This document shows, piece after piece, positions 41,549 to 50,273 of a DNA stretch of 64,000 nt (positions are counted from its first letter, which is position 1; every line of letters begins with the position of its first letter). This stretch comes from Streptomyces californicus (lineage in GTDB: Bacteria > Actinomycetota > Actinomycetes > Streptomycetales > Streptomycetaceae), in NCBI RefSeq assembly GCF_000717645.1, contig NZ_JNZZ01000004.1, positions 62,001 through 126,000 on the forward strand, given 5' to 3'. Position numbers and translations under genes: made by a program. Under the pieces are notes generated by a model. The model was not told the DNA's origin. It was given only the letters and a program-made list of their open reading frames with translations, and made no database searches.

Positions 41549-43143
41549 CGCGCGGCCTCCTCGGCGACCGGTCCCGCGTCCGACGCGGCGGTCACGGTCT
41601 CGCGGTCGGTGCGGCCGGGCTGCTCGGGCACGCGCCCGCTCCCGCCGCCCCGCGGCGCGCCGCCCGCGCCGCCGGCCCGGACGACGTCGTACTCCGCGAG
41701 GTCCACCGACCGGGTCTGCCGCCGGAACTCGCCCGTGGTGCCCGGCCAGACCGTGGTGTTGCGGCCCTCCGCGTCCAGGTACCAGCTGGTGCAGCCGCCG
41801 GTGTTCCACACGGTGCGCTTCATCCGCTGCTGGACCTTGTCGTTCCAGGCGGTGACCGAGGCGTCCCGGGCGTCGAGCGCGGCGCGGCCGCCCAGGACGT
41901 TCAACTGCCGCAGGTAGTCGGCCATGTAGTTCAGCTGGGACTCGATCATCAGGATCATGGAGGAGTTGCCGAGCCCGGTGTTCGGGCCGATGATCGTCAT
42001 CCAGTTGGGGAACCCGGCGGCGGTCGCGCCGCGCAGCGAGTTCATCCCGTCCTTCCAGGTCTCGGCGAGGGTGATGCCCTCGGTGCCGACGACCCGTTCC
42101 GCGATCGGCATGTCCGTCACGTGGAACCCGGTGCCGAAGATGATCGCGTCGACCTCGGCCTCGCTCCCGTCGGCGCCGACCACCGTGGAGCCGCGGACCT
42201 CGGTGAGCCCGGCGGCGACCACGTCCACATTGGGCTTCGCGAGCGCCGGGTAGTAGGCGTTGGAGAGCAGGATGCGCTTGCAGCCGATGCGGTAGTTCGG
42301 GGTCAGCTTGGCCCGCAGCACCGGGTCCTTGATGGCCCGCGCCATGTTGGACTTGGCCAGCTTCTCCACCAGGCCGAGCTGCTGGGGGTGCTTGGTGAAG
42401 GCGCTGACCTGCAGCTCGCGGATGCCCCACAGCAGTCCGCGGCGCGCGGTGCCGGTGACGGGGACGGCCCGGTGCAGGGCGCGCTCGGCCTTGCCGATGG
42501 CGCGGTCCATGCGCGGCATGACCCAGGGCGGGGTGCGCTGGAAGAGGGTGAGCTTGGCGGTCTTCGGCTGGATCGCCGGGACGATCTGGATCGCGGAGGC
42601 GCCGGTGCCGACCATCGCGACGCGCTTGCCGGCCAGGTCGTAGTCGTGGTCCCAGCGCGCGGAGTGGAAGACCTTGCCGGGGAAGGAGTCGAGCCCGGGT
42701 ATGTCCGGCGTCTTGGGGTCGGAGAGCGGCCCGGTCGCGGAGACGACGACATCGGCGCGCAGGATCGATCCGTCAGCGCCCTCGATCACCCAGTACAGGT
42801 TCTCCTTGTCCCACGTCATCAGCTTCACCTCGTGGTTCAGCCGGATGTGCGGACGGAGCCCGAAGTTGTCGGCGACGCTCTCCAGGTAGGCCCGGATGTG
42901 CTCCTGGCCGGAGAAGGTGCGGGGCCAGTCGGGGTTGGGCGCGAACGAGAAGGAGTAGAGGTGGGACGGTACGTCGCAGGCGCAGCCGGGATAGCTGTTG
43001 TCGCGCCAGGTGCCGCCCACCGATCCGGCCCTCTCCAGGACGACGAAATCGGTGATGCCTTCGCGGCGCAGCCGGACAGCGGCCCCCAGGCCCCCGAATC
43101 CGGTTCCGATCACCGCCACACGTACGTGTTCCTGCTGGGCCAT
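41545..43143 (-). CDS. Flavin monooxygenase, Baeyer-Villiger type
   Basis: A 532-residue FAD/NADPH enzyme. The FAD loop is 'VIGTGFGGLG' (about residues 11-20). The Baeyer-Villiger fingerprint F-x-G-x3-H-x3-W is present as 'FPGKVFHSARW' (154-164), followed by an Asp. The NADPH loop is 'MVGTGASAIQ' (177-186). These place it in the BVMO subgroup, which turns ketones into esters or lactones. It is the first gene of a three-gene coupled operon and is divergent from a MerR regulator. Confidence 0.93.
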   Translation of the reverse strand: MAQQEHVRVAVIGTGFGGLGAAVRLRREGITDFVVLERAGSVGGTWRDNSYPGCACDVPSHLYSFSFAPNPDWPRTFSGQEHIRAYLESVADNFGLRPHIRLNHEVKLMTWDKENLYWVIEGADGSILRADVVVSATGPLSDPKTPDIPGLDSFPGKVFHSARWDHDYDLAGKRVAMVGTGASAIQIVPAIQPKTAKLTLFQRTPPWVMPRMDRAIGKAERALHRAVPVTGTARRGLLWGIRELQVSAFTKHPQQLGLVEKLAKSNMARAIKDPVLRAKLTPNYRIGCKRILLSNAYYPALAKPNVDVVAAGLTEVRGSTVVGADGSEAEVDAIIFGTGFHVTDMPIAERVVGTEGITLAETWKDGMNSLRGATAAGFPNWMTIIGPNTGLGNSSMILMIESQLNYMADYLRQLNVLGGRAALDARDASVTAWNDKVQQRMKRTVWNTGGCTSWYLDAEGRNTTVWPGTTGEFRRQTRSVDLAEYDVVRAGGAGGAPRGGGSGRVPEQPGRTDRETVTAASDAGPVAEEAAR

Positions 43144-43248
43144 GCTGCCGCCTCCCGCGGTACGTCACGCCACCCTGCCAGCAATCACTGGCATGGTTCG
43201 GAGAGTAGAGCAGGACCGTACTGATGGGTAGGGGGCGGACCGAGGAAA

Positions 43249-43265
43249 GTTACCGGCGGTACAAC
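43249..43265. promoter_or_regulatory. Possible MerR-type site between divergent genes
   Basis: TACC-GGC-GGTA at 43251-43261, flanked by GT and CAAC, forms a short inverted repeat just upstream of the MerR start. MerR proteins bind such repeats in spacers of promoters. The match is short. Confidence 0.35.
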
Positions 43266-43278
43266 ATAGGGTGCCCCT

Positions 43279-43953
43279 GTGGCTGAAGGACGCGAGCACC
43301 GCGAATACCGCATGGAGGAGCTGGCCCGGGCAGCGGGCATCACCGTGCGGACCCTGCGCTTCTACCGCGAGCGCGGGCTGATCCCGCCGCCGCGCCGGGA
43401 GGGCCGTATCGCCTGGTACGACGACCACCATCTCGCCCGCCTGCGGACCATCACCGGCCTGCTGGAGCGCGGCCACACGCTCAACGGCATCGCGGACCTG
43501 GCCGCCACCTTCGAGAGCGGCCGCGACGTCGCCGAGGTGCTGGGCCTGGGCGAGCCGACCGAGGAGACCCCGGTCCGCCTCACCCCGGAGCAGCTCGCGG
43601 ACTACTTCGAGGGCGAGGTCACCCCGGAGAACCTCGCCACCGCTCTGGACCTCGGGTACCTCGCCACGGACGGCGACGAGATCGTGCACATCAGCCGCCG
43701 CCTCCTGGAGGTGTCGGCCGAGCTGGTACGGGAAGGGGTGCCGCTGTCCACGGTGCTCTCCTCGGGCCGCCGCGTCCGCGAGCACGCCGACGCGCTCGCG
43801 GAGATCTTCGTACGCGTACTGCATGCCCATACGAAGGAGACCGAACCGGCCCAACTCCGGCCACTGGCCCGCGCGGTGGTGGACGCGGAGCTGTCGATGG
43901 CCCTGGACCGGAGGCTACGGCGCGAGGACGGCACACAGCCCCCGAAGACGTGA
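43279..43953 (+). CDS. MerR-family transcriptional regulator
   Basis: A 224-residue regulator. The N-terminal winged helix is 'YRMEELARAAGITVRTLRFY', 'RERGLIPPPRREGRIAWYDD', 'HHLARLRTI', a typical MerR domain. The C-terminal part is helical ('LTPEQLADYFEGEVTPENL') and unlike metal-sensing MerR proteins. It has no conserved cysteines, so an organic ligand is more likely. The GTG start is chosen at 43279. It is divergent from the monooxygenase operon and probably its activator. Confidence 0.92.
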   Translation: MAEGREHREYRMEELARAAGITVRTLRFYRERGLIPPPRREGRIAWYDDHHLARLRTITGLLERGHTLNGIADLAATFESGRDVAEVLGLGEPTEETPVRLTPEQLADYFEGEVTPENLATALDLGYLATDGDEIVHISRRLLEVSAELVREGVPLSTVLSSGRRVREHADALAEIFVRVLHAHTKETEPAQLRPLARAVVDAELSMALDRRLRREDGTQPPKT

Positions 43954-44069
43954 GCGCGGGCGCGCGTACGCACGCCTCACGAGTTCCGGCGCACGGACTC
44001 CCGCACGCCGACCCCACGAGCCCCGGACCCGCCCGCGCACGACCCGCGCGGGACACGGCCCGCGCGGAC

Positions 44070-44885
44070 CTACCGCTCGTAGACGACCGTGACGGGCGCG
44101 TGGTCGCTCCAGCGCTCGCCGTGCGTGGCCGCCCGCTCGACCCACGCCTTCACCGCGCGCCCGGCCAGCCCCGGGGTGGCCATCTGGTAGTCGATGCGCC
44201 AGCCGGTGTCGTTGTCGAAGGCGCGCCCCCGGTAGGACCACCAGCTGTACGGCCCCTCGACGTCCGGGTGGAGCGACCGGACGACGTCGACGTACGCGGC
44301 CTCGTCCAGCACCCGGGTCAGCCAGGCGCGCTCCTCGGGGAGGAAGCCGGAGCTCTTGCGGTTGGCCTTCCAGTTCTTGAGGTCGGCCTCCTGGTGGGCG
44401 ATGTTCCAGTCGCCGCAGACCACGACCTCGCGACCGTCCGCCGCGGCGCGCGCCTTGAGTCCCTGGAGGTAGGGCAGGAAGGCCGCCATGAAGCGCTCCT
44501 TCTCGTCCTGGCGCTCGGTGCCGACCTCGCCGGAGGGCAGGTACAGGCTCGCGACGGTGACGCCGGGGAGGTCGATCTCCACGTACCGGCCGCTCGCGTC
44601 GAACTCCTCCGCCCCGGGCGCCCCGTGACCGCCGAAGCCGATCTGGACCCGCTCGGGAGCCTGCCGCGAGTAGAGCGAGACGCCGGCCCGGCCCTTGGCT
44701 GCGGCGGGCGCGTGGACGGTGTGCCACCCCTCGGGGTCACCGACCCCCTCGGGCAGCTGGGCGAGCTCGGCCCGCACTTCCTGGAGGCAGATCACATCGG
44801 CGTCGGTCCCCGCCAGCCACTCGACGAAGCCTTTTTTGGCGGCGGCGCGAAGTCCGTTTACATTCGCGGAGGTAACGGTCAGCAT
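44070..44885 (-). CDS. xthA: Exodeoxyribonuclease III (AP endonuclease family)
   Basis: A 271-residue exonuclease III-type enzyme of base-excision repair. Motifs in order: 'SANVNGLRAAAKKGF' (Asn), 'VICLQEVRAE' (metal-binding Glu), 'LYLPSGEV' region, 'VVCGDWNIAHQEADLKNW' (Asp, Asn), 'WRIDYQMATP' (Asp) and 'SDHAPVTVVY' (Asp-His). The start at 44885 (MLTVTSANVNGL) matches the family. It is divergent from a GNAT gene with about 50 bp between starts. Confidence 0.95.
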   Translation of the reverse strand: MLTVTSANVNGLRAAAKKGFVEWLAGTDADVICLQEVRAELAQLPEGVGDPEGWHTVHAPAAAKGRAGVSLYSRQAPERVQIGFGGHGAPGAEEFDASGRYVEIDLPGVTVASLYLPSGEVGTERQDEKERFMAAFLPYLQGLKARAAADGREVVVCGDWNIAHQEADLKNWKANRKSSGFLPEERAWLTRVLDEAAYVDVVRSLHPDVEGPYSWWSYRGRAFDNDTGWRIDYQMATPGLAGRAVKAWVERAATHGERWSDHAPVTVVYER

Positions 44886-44934
44886 CCGTAAACAGTACCT
44901 ACACATCCCTGCGCACAGATATACGATACCCAGC

Positions 44935-45426
44935 ATGCTTATTCACCCTCGGGCGTTCGACCACCCCGACGCCGTCAAACTCAACGACCAGGTGCAGCTC
45001 GAATACGCCGAGCGCTACGGCGACGAGGGCGATGTCACACCGCTCGACCCCACGATGTTCACGCCCCCGCACGGTCTGTACCTGATCGCCTACGACGAGC
45101 GCGAGCGCCCGGTGGCGACCGGCGGCTGGCGCACCCAGAACCGCAACGACCAGGGCTACTGGGACGGCGACGCCGAGATCAAGCGGATGTTCGTGATCCC
45201 CGAGGGGCGCGGCAGGGGGCTGGCCCGGCGGATGCTGGCCGCCCTGGAGGAGGACGCCCGCGCCGCCGGCCGGGTCCGCATGGTTCTGGAGACCGGCGAC
45301 CAGCAGCCGGAGGCCGTCGCGCTGTACACGTCGAGCGGCTACGCGGTGTGCGAGAAGTTCGGCCACTACCGGGAGTACGAAAGCAGCATCTGCATGTCCA
45401 AGCCGCTGCGCGCCCCCGGCGCCTGA
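44935..45426 (+). CDS. GNAT acetyltransferase, probably leaderless
   Basis: A 163-residue GNAT protein. 'EIKRMFVIPEGRGRGLARRM' (about residues 81-100) is the acetyl-CoA loop, and 'ETGDQQPEAVALYTSSGYAV' the helix with the catalytic Tyr. No ribosome site precedes the ATG at 44935, and a TACGAT -10-like box lies only 7-12 bases upstream, so the mRNA probably begins at the start codon. The longer frame upstream to 44695 overlaps xthA and is rejected. The substrate is unknown. Confidence 0.88.
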   Translation: MLIHPRAFDHPDAVKLNDQVQLEYAERYGDEGDVTPLDPTMFTPPHGLYLIAYDERERPVATGGWRTQNRNDQGYWDGDAEIKRMFVIPEGRGRGLARRMLAALEEDARAAGRVRMVLETGDQQPEAVALYTSSGYAVCEKFGHYREYESSICMSKPLRAPGA

Positions 45427-45517
45427 CCCGGCGCGCGGGAGCCGCGTCCCGTAGGCCGGGGTGCGCGGGGCGTGGCAGCGCGGCCCACGCACCGGGGGTA
45501 CGGGCCGCGGAGACGGG

Positions 45518-46033
45518 TCACAGCTTGTACATCTTGCCCCGCCAGGTCCACCCCGCGCCGAGGACCGCCTTCTGCAGGGCGCCCTTCATCACCCGCGAGT
45601 CGAACCGGTAGACCTTGACCCGGCGGCGGTGTCCGTCGGCGTCCCGCTCGTACTCCCACTCCCATATGACGGTGGTCAGCTGCCCCCGGCCGTAGGCCCG
45701 CGAGGTCGCCAGCCGGGGGGTGTCCCCGAGCCAGGTGACCTGCCACTCCTCGTCCAGGCTGCGCACCTCGTGCTTCTCGGGGTCCAGGAGCATCCGGGTC
45801 TTCATCAGCCGGTCCACCTGCGTCCGGACGAAATAGGACCGCCAGGCGGGCTCCAGCACCCGCCACTCGGCGACCAGATCGCCCTTCTCCGTCGGCAAGG
45901 CATGCCGTACGCGAAAGGGCTTCTCCGCCCCGTTGACCGCGAACAGCGCGGCCCGGACCTCCTCGGCCGGGAGCGGCGCGACGCCGCTCTCGGGGTACTT
46001 GGTCCCGGTCATCCGGTCCCTGAAACGGCTCAT
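45518..46033 (-). CDS. Hypothetical protein, last gene of the WXG-like operon
   Basis: A 171-residue protein beginning MSRFRDRMTGTKYPESGV. Aromatic and charged residues are common: 'VLEPAWRSYFVRTQVDRLMK' and 'LTTVIWEWEYERDADGHRRR'. No signal peptide or membrane helix is seen. The ATG at 46033 overlaps the stop of the preceding gene. Such proteins next to ESX-type substrates may be immunity or chaperone proteins, but no family is recognised. Confidence 0.75.
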   Translation of the reverse strand: MSRFRDRMTGTKYPESGVAPLPAEEVRAALFAVNGAEKPFRVRHALPTEKGDLVAEWRVLEPAWRSYFVRTQVDRLMKTRMLLDPEKHEVRSLDEEWQVTWLGDTPRLATSRAYGRGQLTTVIWEWEYERDADGHRRRVKVYRFDSRVMKGALQKAVLGAGWTWRGKMYKL

Positions 46034-46530
46034 GGCGATATCCCTGTCCCAGTGTCCGGGCGGACCGAGCGCACGAACTCCTGGAAGTCCCCGACCACTC
46101 CGTCGTGCCGTTCCTCGTCCGCGGTCAGGGCGAGCCGAACGACCGCCCGTCTGTGCGGGTCCGCCACGTCCACCAGACACAGATAGACCTGGGACTGGAC
46201 GAGCTCGCGGCGCACACCGCCGACGGTTCCCCAGAAGGTGAGCCGCTGCGCCAGCGCGGGCACCTCCGCCGACCCGGCCTCACGGCGATCAGCCACCACC
46301 ACGGATGCGGCGACCTCGCGCAGCCTCTCCACCGAGGCGTCGGCGGCGTCGGCAAGGGACGTCGTCTCCGGCAGGTGCGCGCCGTCGACAGTGATGTTGG
46401 GAGAGAACCCGTCCGGCCGTGGAAGTACAGCCGCAAAGGCCACGCCCGCGGCTTCGTCCGCCCCGGAGAGAGCGGGTTCCCACCCCTCCGGGAGACGGAA
46501 CGCGATGGGCACCGGCAACGTCACGGACAT
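46030..46530 (-). CDS. Hypothetical protein, third gene of the WXG-like operon
   Basis: A 166-residue protein (MSVTLPVPIAFRLPEGWEPA). GGAGG nine to ten bases upstream supports the ATG at 46530. The fold appears to be beta-rich ('RLTFWGTVGGVRRELVQSQV'). Proteins of this kind with 'LPxGW' near the start are found beside WXG100/ESX genes in Streptomyces and may be chaperones. Its stop overlaps the start of the next gene. Confidence 0.76.
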   Translation of the reverse strand: MSVTLPVPIAFRLPEGWEPALSGADEAAGVAFAAVLPRPDGFSPNITVDGAHLPETTSLADAADASVERLREVAASVVVADRREAGSAEVPALAQRLTFWGTVGGVRRELVQSQVYLCLVDVADPHRRAVVRLALTADEERHDGVVGDFQEFVRSVRPDTGTGISP

Positions 46531-46559
46531 CAAGCGCCTCCTTCCAAGGAAACGGTGCA

Positions 46560-47912
46560 TCAGAACCAGTCGGCGACAGTCTTCTTAGCAGAGCCTGCGG
46601 CGCCGCCGACCGCGTCGGCCGCATCACCGACCGCACGGGCCGCATCACCGGCGGCATGGGCGAACTCGCCCGGATCGACGGTGATCTCAAGCCCCACCGC
46701 ACCCCCCATGGCGGGCGACAGGCCCGCTTTGCCGCCGATCTTGTACTCACCGGTGGTTTCGTCCTTCTTGTAGCCCCACCACGCCTCCGCTCCCACGCCT
46801 TTCCACCCCTCGGCGGTCCCCCCGAGGCCGATGCCCGCGACTTCAACGCCCGCAGCCGAGCCCCCCTTGGCCCCGGCGAAGGCCTTGCCGCCCACGGTCA
46901 GCTCGTTCTTCGTCGCCTTGAGGCTGCCCGCCGCCTCCCCGCCGGCGAACGCTTCCAGGCGGCTGTAAGCGCCGACGTGCCCGTACTCGACCCGGCCCTC
47001 CGTCAGCCCTCGGAGTCCCGCTGACACCTCGGTCTTGGCGACGAGCCCCTCCCCGGTGATGCCGAGGTTGGCAGTGGCGCGAGCTCCTCCGTAGCCGTCA
47101 GCAACCCCGGAGAGGGTCATATCGCCTCGGGTCAGCGTTCCGTCAGCCGTGGCGTGGAAGAGGTCCGCATACGCCTTGACGGTCCCCTCCTTGCCGTACT
47201 TGGGGCCGGTGACGGTAAACCCGAGATCGGGACCTGTCAGGGAGGACTTGCCGTCGGATATCCACCCGCCAGGTCTCGTGGCGGTGCCGTCCTCGACCGC
47301 ACCGGCTTCGGCCAGGCCGCCCACACCGTGCGCGTTGAACCCACCGAAGCCGTCACCGTCCATGGACGTGTCCGCGGCCGCCCTGACCAGTGCTCTCCTG
47401 ACGCCTTGGTCCGCGGTGTCGACAGCCCTCACGGCGGAGGCGATCGCCTCCGCCCACTCCTGGGCGTGCTGCCGGGAGAGAGCGATCGCCCGCTCGCGGT
47501 CCGGATCATGGTCGAAGGCGGTCCGAGCCTGAGGCGAAAGCTTGTCGTCACCGATGTATTCGACCCTGCCGTCGAAGGCGACCCGGTAGTCCTTCGCTTC
47601 GGCATCGGCGACGAGGTCCTTCACGGCCTTCTGTAATCGGGCCAACTCGCCGTGCGCCTCCTCCAGGAGCCCGGCGACGGCGTGTGCTTCCTTCTCGGCC
47701 GCCGCGTATTCGAAGGAAGTCACCCGGGAGGACGTCCGGTGGGAACCGAAGGCGTCGCCCTGCCAGTTGCCGTTCCCCAGGGCGTTCGTCACGTGCGTCG
47801 CATAGTCGTCCCTCAGTTCGCCGAAGCGGTCGCCCATCCTCCGCCACACCTCGGAGGCCTTCAGGAGCGATGACAGATCCGCGCTGATGACATCTTGGTA
47901 GGTGAGTGTCAC
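46560..47912 (-). CDS. Large WXG100/LXG-like secreted-type protein
   Basis: A 450-residue protein. The first 180 residues form a helical, WXG100-like region: 'MTLTYQDVISADLSSLLKAS', then 'GNGNWQGDAFGS' with an N-W-Q-G turn close to the W-x-G motif. The rest is Gly/Ala-rich with repeats such as 'SAGLRGLTEGRVEYGHVGAY' and 'GSLKATKNELTVGGKAFAGA', a pattern often seen in long actinobacterial ESX-type substrates. The end (AGDAARAVGDAADAVGGAAG) is a small-residue helix. No toxin catalytic domain is recognised. No secretion-channel gene is in the window. Confidence 0.76.
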   Translation of the reverse strand: MTLTYQDVISADLSSLLKASEVWRRMGDRFGELRDDYATHVTNALGNGNWQGDAFGSHRTSSRVTSFEYAAAEKEAHAVAGLLEEAHGELARLQKAVKDLVADAEAKDYRVAFDGRVEYIGDDKLSPQARTAFDHDPDRERAIALSRQHAQEWAEAIASAVRAVDTADQGVRRALVRAAADTSMDGDGFGGFNAHGVGGLAEAGAVEDGTATRPGGWISDGKSSLTGPDLGFTVTGPKYGKEGTVKAYADLFHATADGTLTRGDMTLSGVADGYGGARATANLGITGEGLVAKTEVSAGLRGLTEGRVEYGHVGAYSRLEAFAGGEAAGSLKATKNELTVGGKAFAGAKGGSAAGVEVAGIGLGGTAEGWKGVGAEAWWGYKKDETTGEYKIGGKAGLSPAMGGAVGLEITVDPGEFAHAAGDAARAVGDAADAVGGAAGSAKKTVADWF

Positions 47913-47924
47913 GAGAGGTACCGG

Positions 47925-48383
47925 TCACATCCTGTCGAAGGGGCTGGGCGGTGCCACCCGCACGGAATCGAGCTCCGAGGATGTGCTGAGCTCGTGGCCC
48001 CGGAAGATGTCTTTCGCCTCGCCCAACGCCGCCTGCTCCCTGCCCAACCGGGCCATGAGCCGCCCTACCTGCCCCCGCCATGTGCTCATCGCGTCGGACA
48101 ATCCGGCTGCGGACGCCCACTCCGACAGGCCCTCCAGCCCCGTGTCCGCCCTGAGCACACTCGGCGTCGGCAGAACGGGAGTCACAGGAACCGGCCCTGC
48201 CCCACCGCCTTCGGCCATGCGGCCGGCATCGGCGGTGTTCCTCGTGAGGTGGTCGCGTATGTACGCCTGCGCGCGCGCCTTGTCCGCGGCGGTGGTGGCC
48301 AAAGTTCCCGCGCCGCCGCCTGCCCCGCCGCCATCCAGTTGAGCCAGTTGCATCTTCTGTTCTGCAACGCTGCCGGAACTCAT
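47925..48383 (-). CDS. Small WXG-type or helper protein, first gene of the operon
   Basis: A 152-residue protein beginning MSSGSVAEQKMQLAQLDGGG. The start at 48383 is preferred over one 57 bp upstream. The N-terminal 50 residues are Gly/Ala-rich. The second half is helical, with 'SEWASAAGLSDAMSTWRGQV', containing a W-R-G turn, and 'GRLMARLGREQAALGEAKDI'. This matches the helix-turn-helix of WXG100-like partners. It is followed after 12 bp by the large protein, so they may pair as in ESX systems. Confidence 0.7.
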   Translation of the reverse strand: MSSGSVAEQKMQLAQLDGGGAGGGAGTLATTAADKARAQAYIRDHLTRNTADAGRMAEGGGAGPVPVTPVLPTPSVLRADTGLEGLSEWASAAGLSDAMSTWRGQVGRLMARLGREQAALGEAKDIFRGHELSTSSELDSVRVAPPSPFDRM

Positions 48384-48578
48384 CGACCCGCACACCCCCG
48401 CGTCTGCGCGCACGCCGGACAACAACCTCGGACGTGGCACCCGGTTTCGATGGCACGAACCTTACCGGCCGGACGATCACATGACACGAGCCTTCGGGAT
48501 ATTTCTTCGCGCCCGCTAATTAAGGGGAGTTGGAGGATCCGGTCGAACAGTCCGCGACTGGGCCGACGCGGCGGATGC
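48384..48578. promoter_or_regulatory. Promoter region of the WXG-like operon
   Basis: About 195 bp between the operon's first gene and the end of the sigma-factor gene. The part near 48475-48530 is relatively A+T-rich (gatatttcttcg, gctaattaagg), suitable for a promoter read on the minus strand. No gene is seen. Confidence 0.45.
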
Positions 48579-50099
48579 TCACCTCGGGGTCGCGAGCACC
48601 TGGGTCCAGTAGGGGCCGCGCGGGGAGTCGGCGATGCCCACGCCCACGTGCGTGAAGTCGCAGTTGAGAATGTCCTGGCCGCGCCCCGGGCTGGTGCGCC
48701 ACTCCTCGACGACCGCCGCCGGATCGCGCGTACCGGTCGCGATGGTCTCGCCGACCGCCGACCAGTCGTAGCCGGTGGCCTCGACCCGCTCGCCCATGTC
48801 CCGGCCCGCGGAGTCGGTGTGGCCGAAGTAGTCGCGTGCGGCCATGTCGGCGGAGTGCTGCTGGGCGACCCGGGTCAGCCGGGGGTCGGTCGCGAGCTGC
48901 GGGCAGCCGTTGGCGGCGCGCAGGGTGTTGACCCGGGTGACCACGCGGGCGTCCGGTCCGGGGCGCGGTGCGGCGGTCGCGCGCGACGCGGTGGGCTTCG
49001 GGGCGGCGGTGGGCGTACGGCTCACGGTGGGCGTGGGCGTCGGTGGGGGCGTGGACGGCGCGGGGCCCGGCTCGGCGGGGGCGCTCGCGGCCGGCGGCGT
49101 GGGGCTGGGGGCGGCGCCACGCGACTCGGGCGGGGCGGGTGCGGAGGGCCAGACCAGTACGGCGAGGGCGGTCACGGCGGCCGCCCCGGCCAGGAGCCCG
49201 GCCGCCTTGCCCGCCGAGAAGGCGGCCGGGGCGGCGTGCGACGCCGCCTGCCCCGTCGCGGCGGCGGTGGCCGGTGCGGCCGAGGTGGCGACGGCCGCCG
49301 CCGCGTGCCCGGTGTCGTAGAGCGGCACCACGAGGGCGAGCCCGGAGAGCAGTCCCTCCGCGGGGACCAGCCCCGTGCTGCCGTCGGAGCAGGCGGCGCA
49401 GCCCCGGACGTGGCGGGCGATCCGCTTGCGCCACAGGGGCGTCGGCGTACCGTCCCAGTCGCCCACCAGGTCCGCCAGGGCCGGGCAGCGGGGGTCCGAG
49501 GCCAGGGCCCGGACGACGGTACGGCCGATGTCGAGCTGGTTCTTCACCCGTTGGACGCGTACGGCGGCGTGCTGCGGGGAGAGGCCGAGCGCCTCGGCCA
49601 GTTCGGGCCGGGTGAGGTCGCCGGTCGTCTCCAGCCACCACAGCGACAGCACGTCGCGTTCGGCGTCGTCCAGCCACCGGGTCGCTTCGGCCGTCTCGCG
49701 CCGCTGGCCGGAGAGTTCCAGGCGCAGGATCGTCAGGTCGACGAAGTCGGCGGCCGGGTCGGCGGGCTCGTCGGTCTCCTCCAGCGGGGCGGGTCGGTGG
49801 CCGAGGTGGGACCAGCGGCTGCGGACCTGGTTCATGGCGATGGCGACGAGCCAGGAGCGGAAGCGGGCCGGATCACGCAGGGCGGGCAGGCCGGAGAGCG
49901 CCCGGAGCATGGTCTCCTGCACCACGTCGTCGACGTCCGGGTGGCCGTTGAGGGCGCGCCCGACGACGTTGTAGACCAGGGGGAGGTACTGGGCGGCCAG
50001 CCGTTCCCCGGCGGCCCGGTCGCCGTTCCTCGCCGCGAGGACCAGAGCGGTGCCCTCCACGCCCGTCACACCCACCACGTCCTTCGTTCTGTTCACCAT
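48579..50099 (-). CDS. ECF sigma factor fused to a membrane helix and CAP/SCP domain
   Basis: About 506 residues if started at 50099 (MVNRTKDVVG). The N terminus is a sigma-70-type factor: region 2 at about 38-100 ('HPDVDDVVQETMLRALSGLP', 'FRSWLVAIAMNQVRSRW') and region 4 at about 140-190. A zinc-finger-like H230-x3-C234-x2-C237 follows, as in anti-sigma ZAS domains, then one transmembrane helix (about 298-317) and a Pro/Thr-rich linker. The C-terminal CAP/SCP domain (385-506) has 'RVAQQHSADMAARDYFGH', 'GRDMGERVEATGYDWSAVGE' and 'CDFTHVGVGIA'. So one chain spans the membrane: sigma inside, CAP outside. A GTG at 50156 is another start. Confidence 0.88.
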   Translation of the reverse strand: MVNRTKDVVGVTGVEGTALVLAARNGDRAAGERLAAQYLPLVYNVVGRALNGHPDVDDVVQETMLRALSGLPALRDPARFRSWLVAIAMNQVRSRWSHLGHRPAPLEETDEPADPAADFVDLTILRLELSGQRRETAEATRWLDDAERDVLSLWWLETTGDLTRPELAEALGLSPQHAAVRVQRVKNQLDIGRTVVRALASDPRCPALADLVGDWDGTPTPLWRKRIARHVRGCAACSDGSTGLVPAEGLLSGLALVVPLYDTGHAAAAVATSAAPATAAATGQAASHAAPAAFSAGKAAGLLAGAAAVTALAVLVWPSAPAPPESRGAAPSPTPPAASAPAEPGPAPSTPPPTPTPTVSRTPTAAPKPTASRATAAPRPGPDARVVTRVNTLRAANGCPQLATDPRLTRVAQQHSADMAARDYFGHTDSAGRDMGERVEATGYDWSAVGETIATGTRDPAAVVEEWRTSPGRGQDILNCDFTHVGVGIADSPRGPYWTQVLATPR

Positions 50100-50273
50100 C
50101 TGCGTTCGGTCGCCCACATGCGCCCCGCCGCCTGTCCGCGCGTTCCGGTTCGCCACCGTACGTGGGGCAGGTCACGTCCGGGAGTTCTGTTATCCGGCCG
50201 CTCTCCGGTGGTCACCCAGTATGCGGGGGCCCGCAGACCGCCCCGCCGGGAGAGTGCCGGAAACGGGAGGGAC

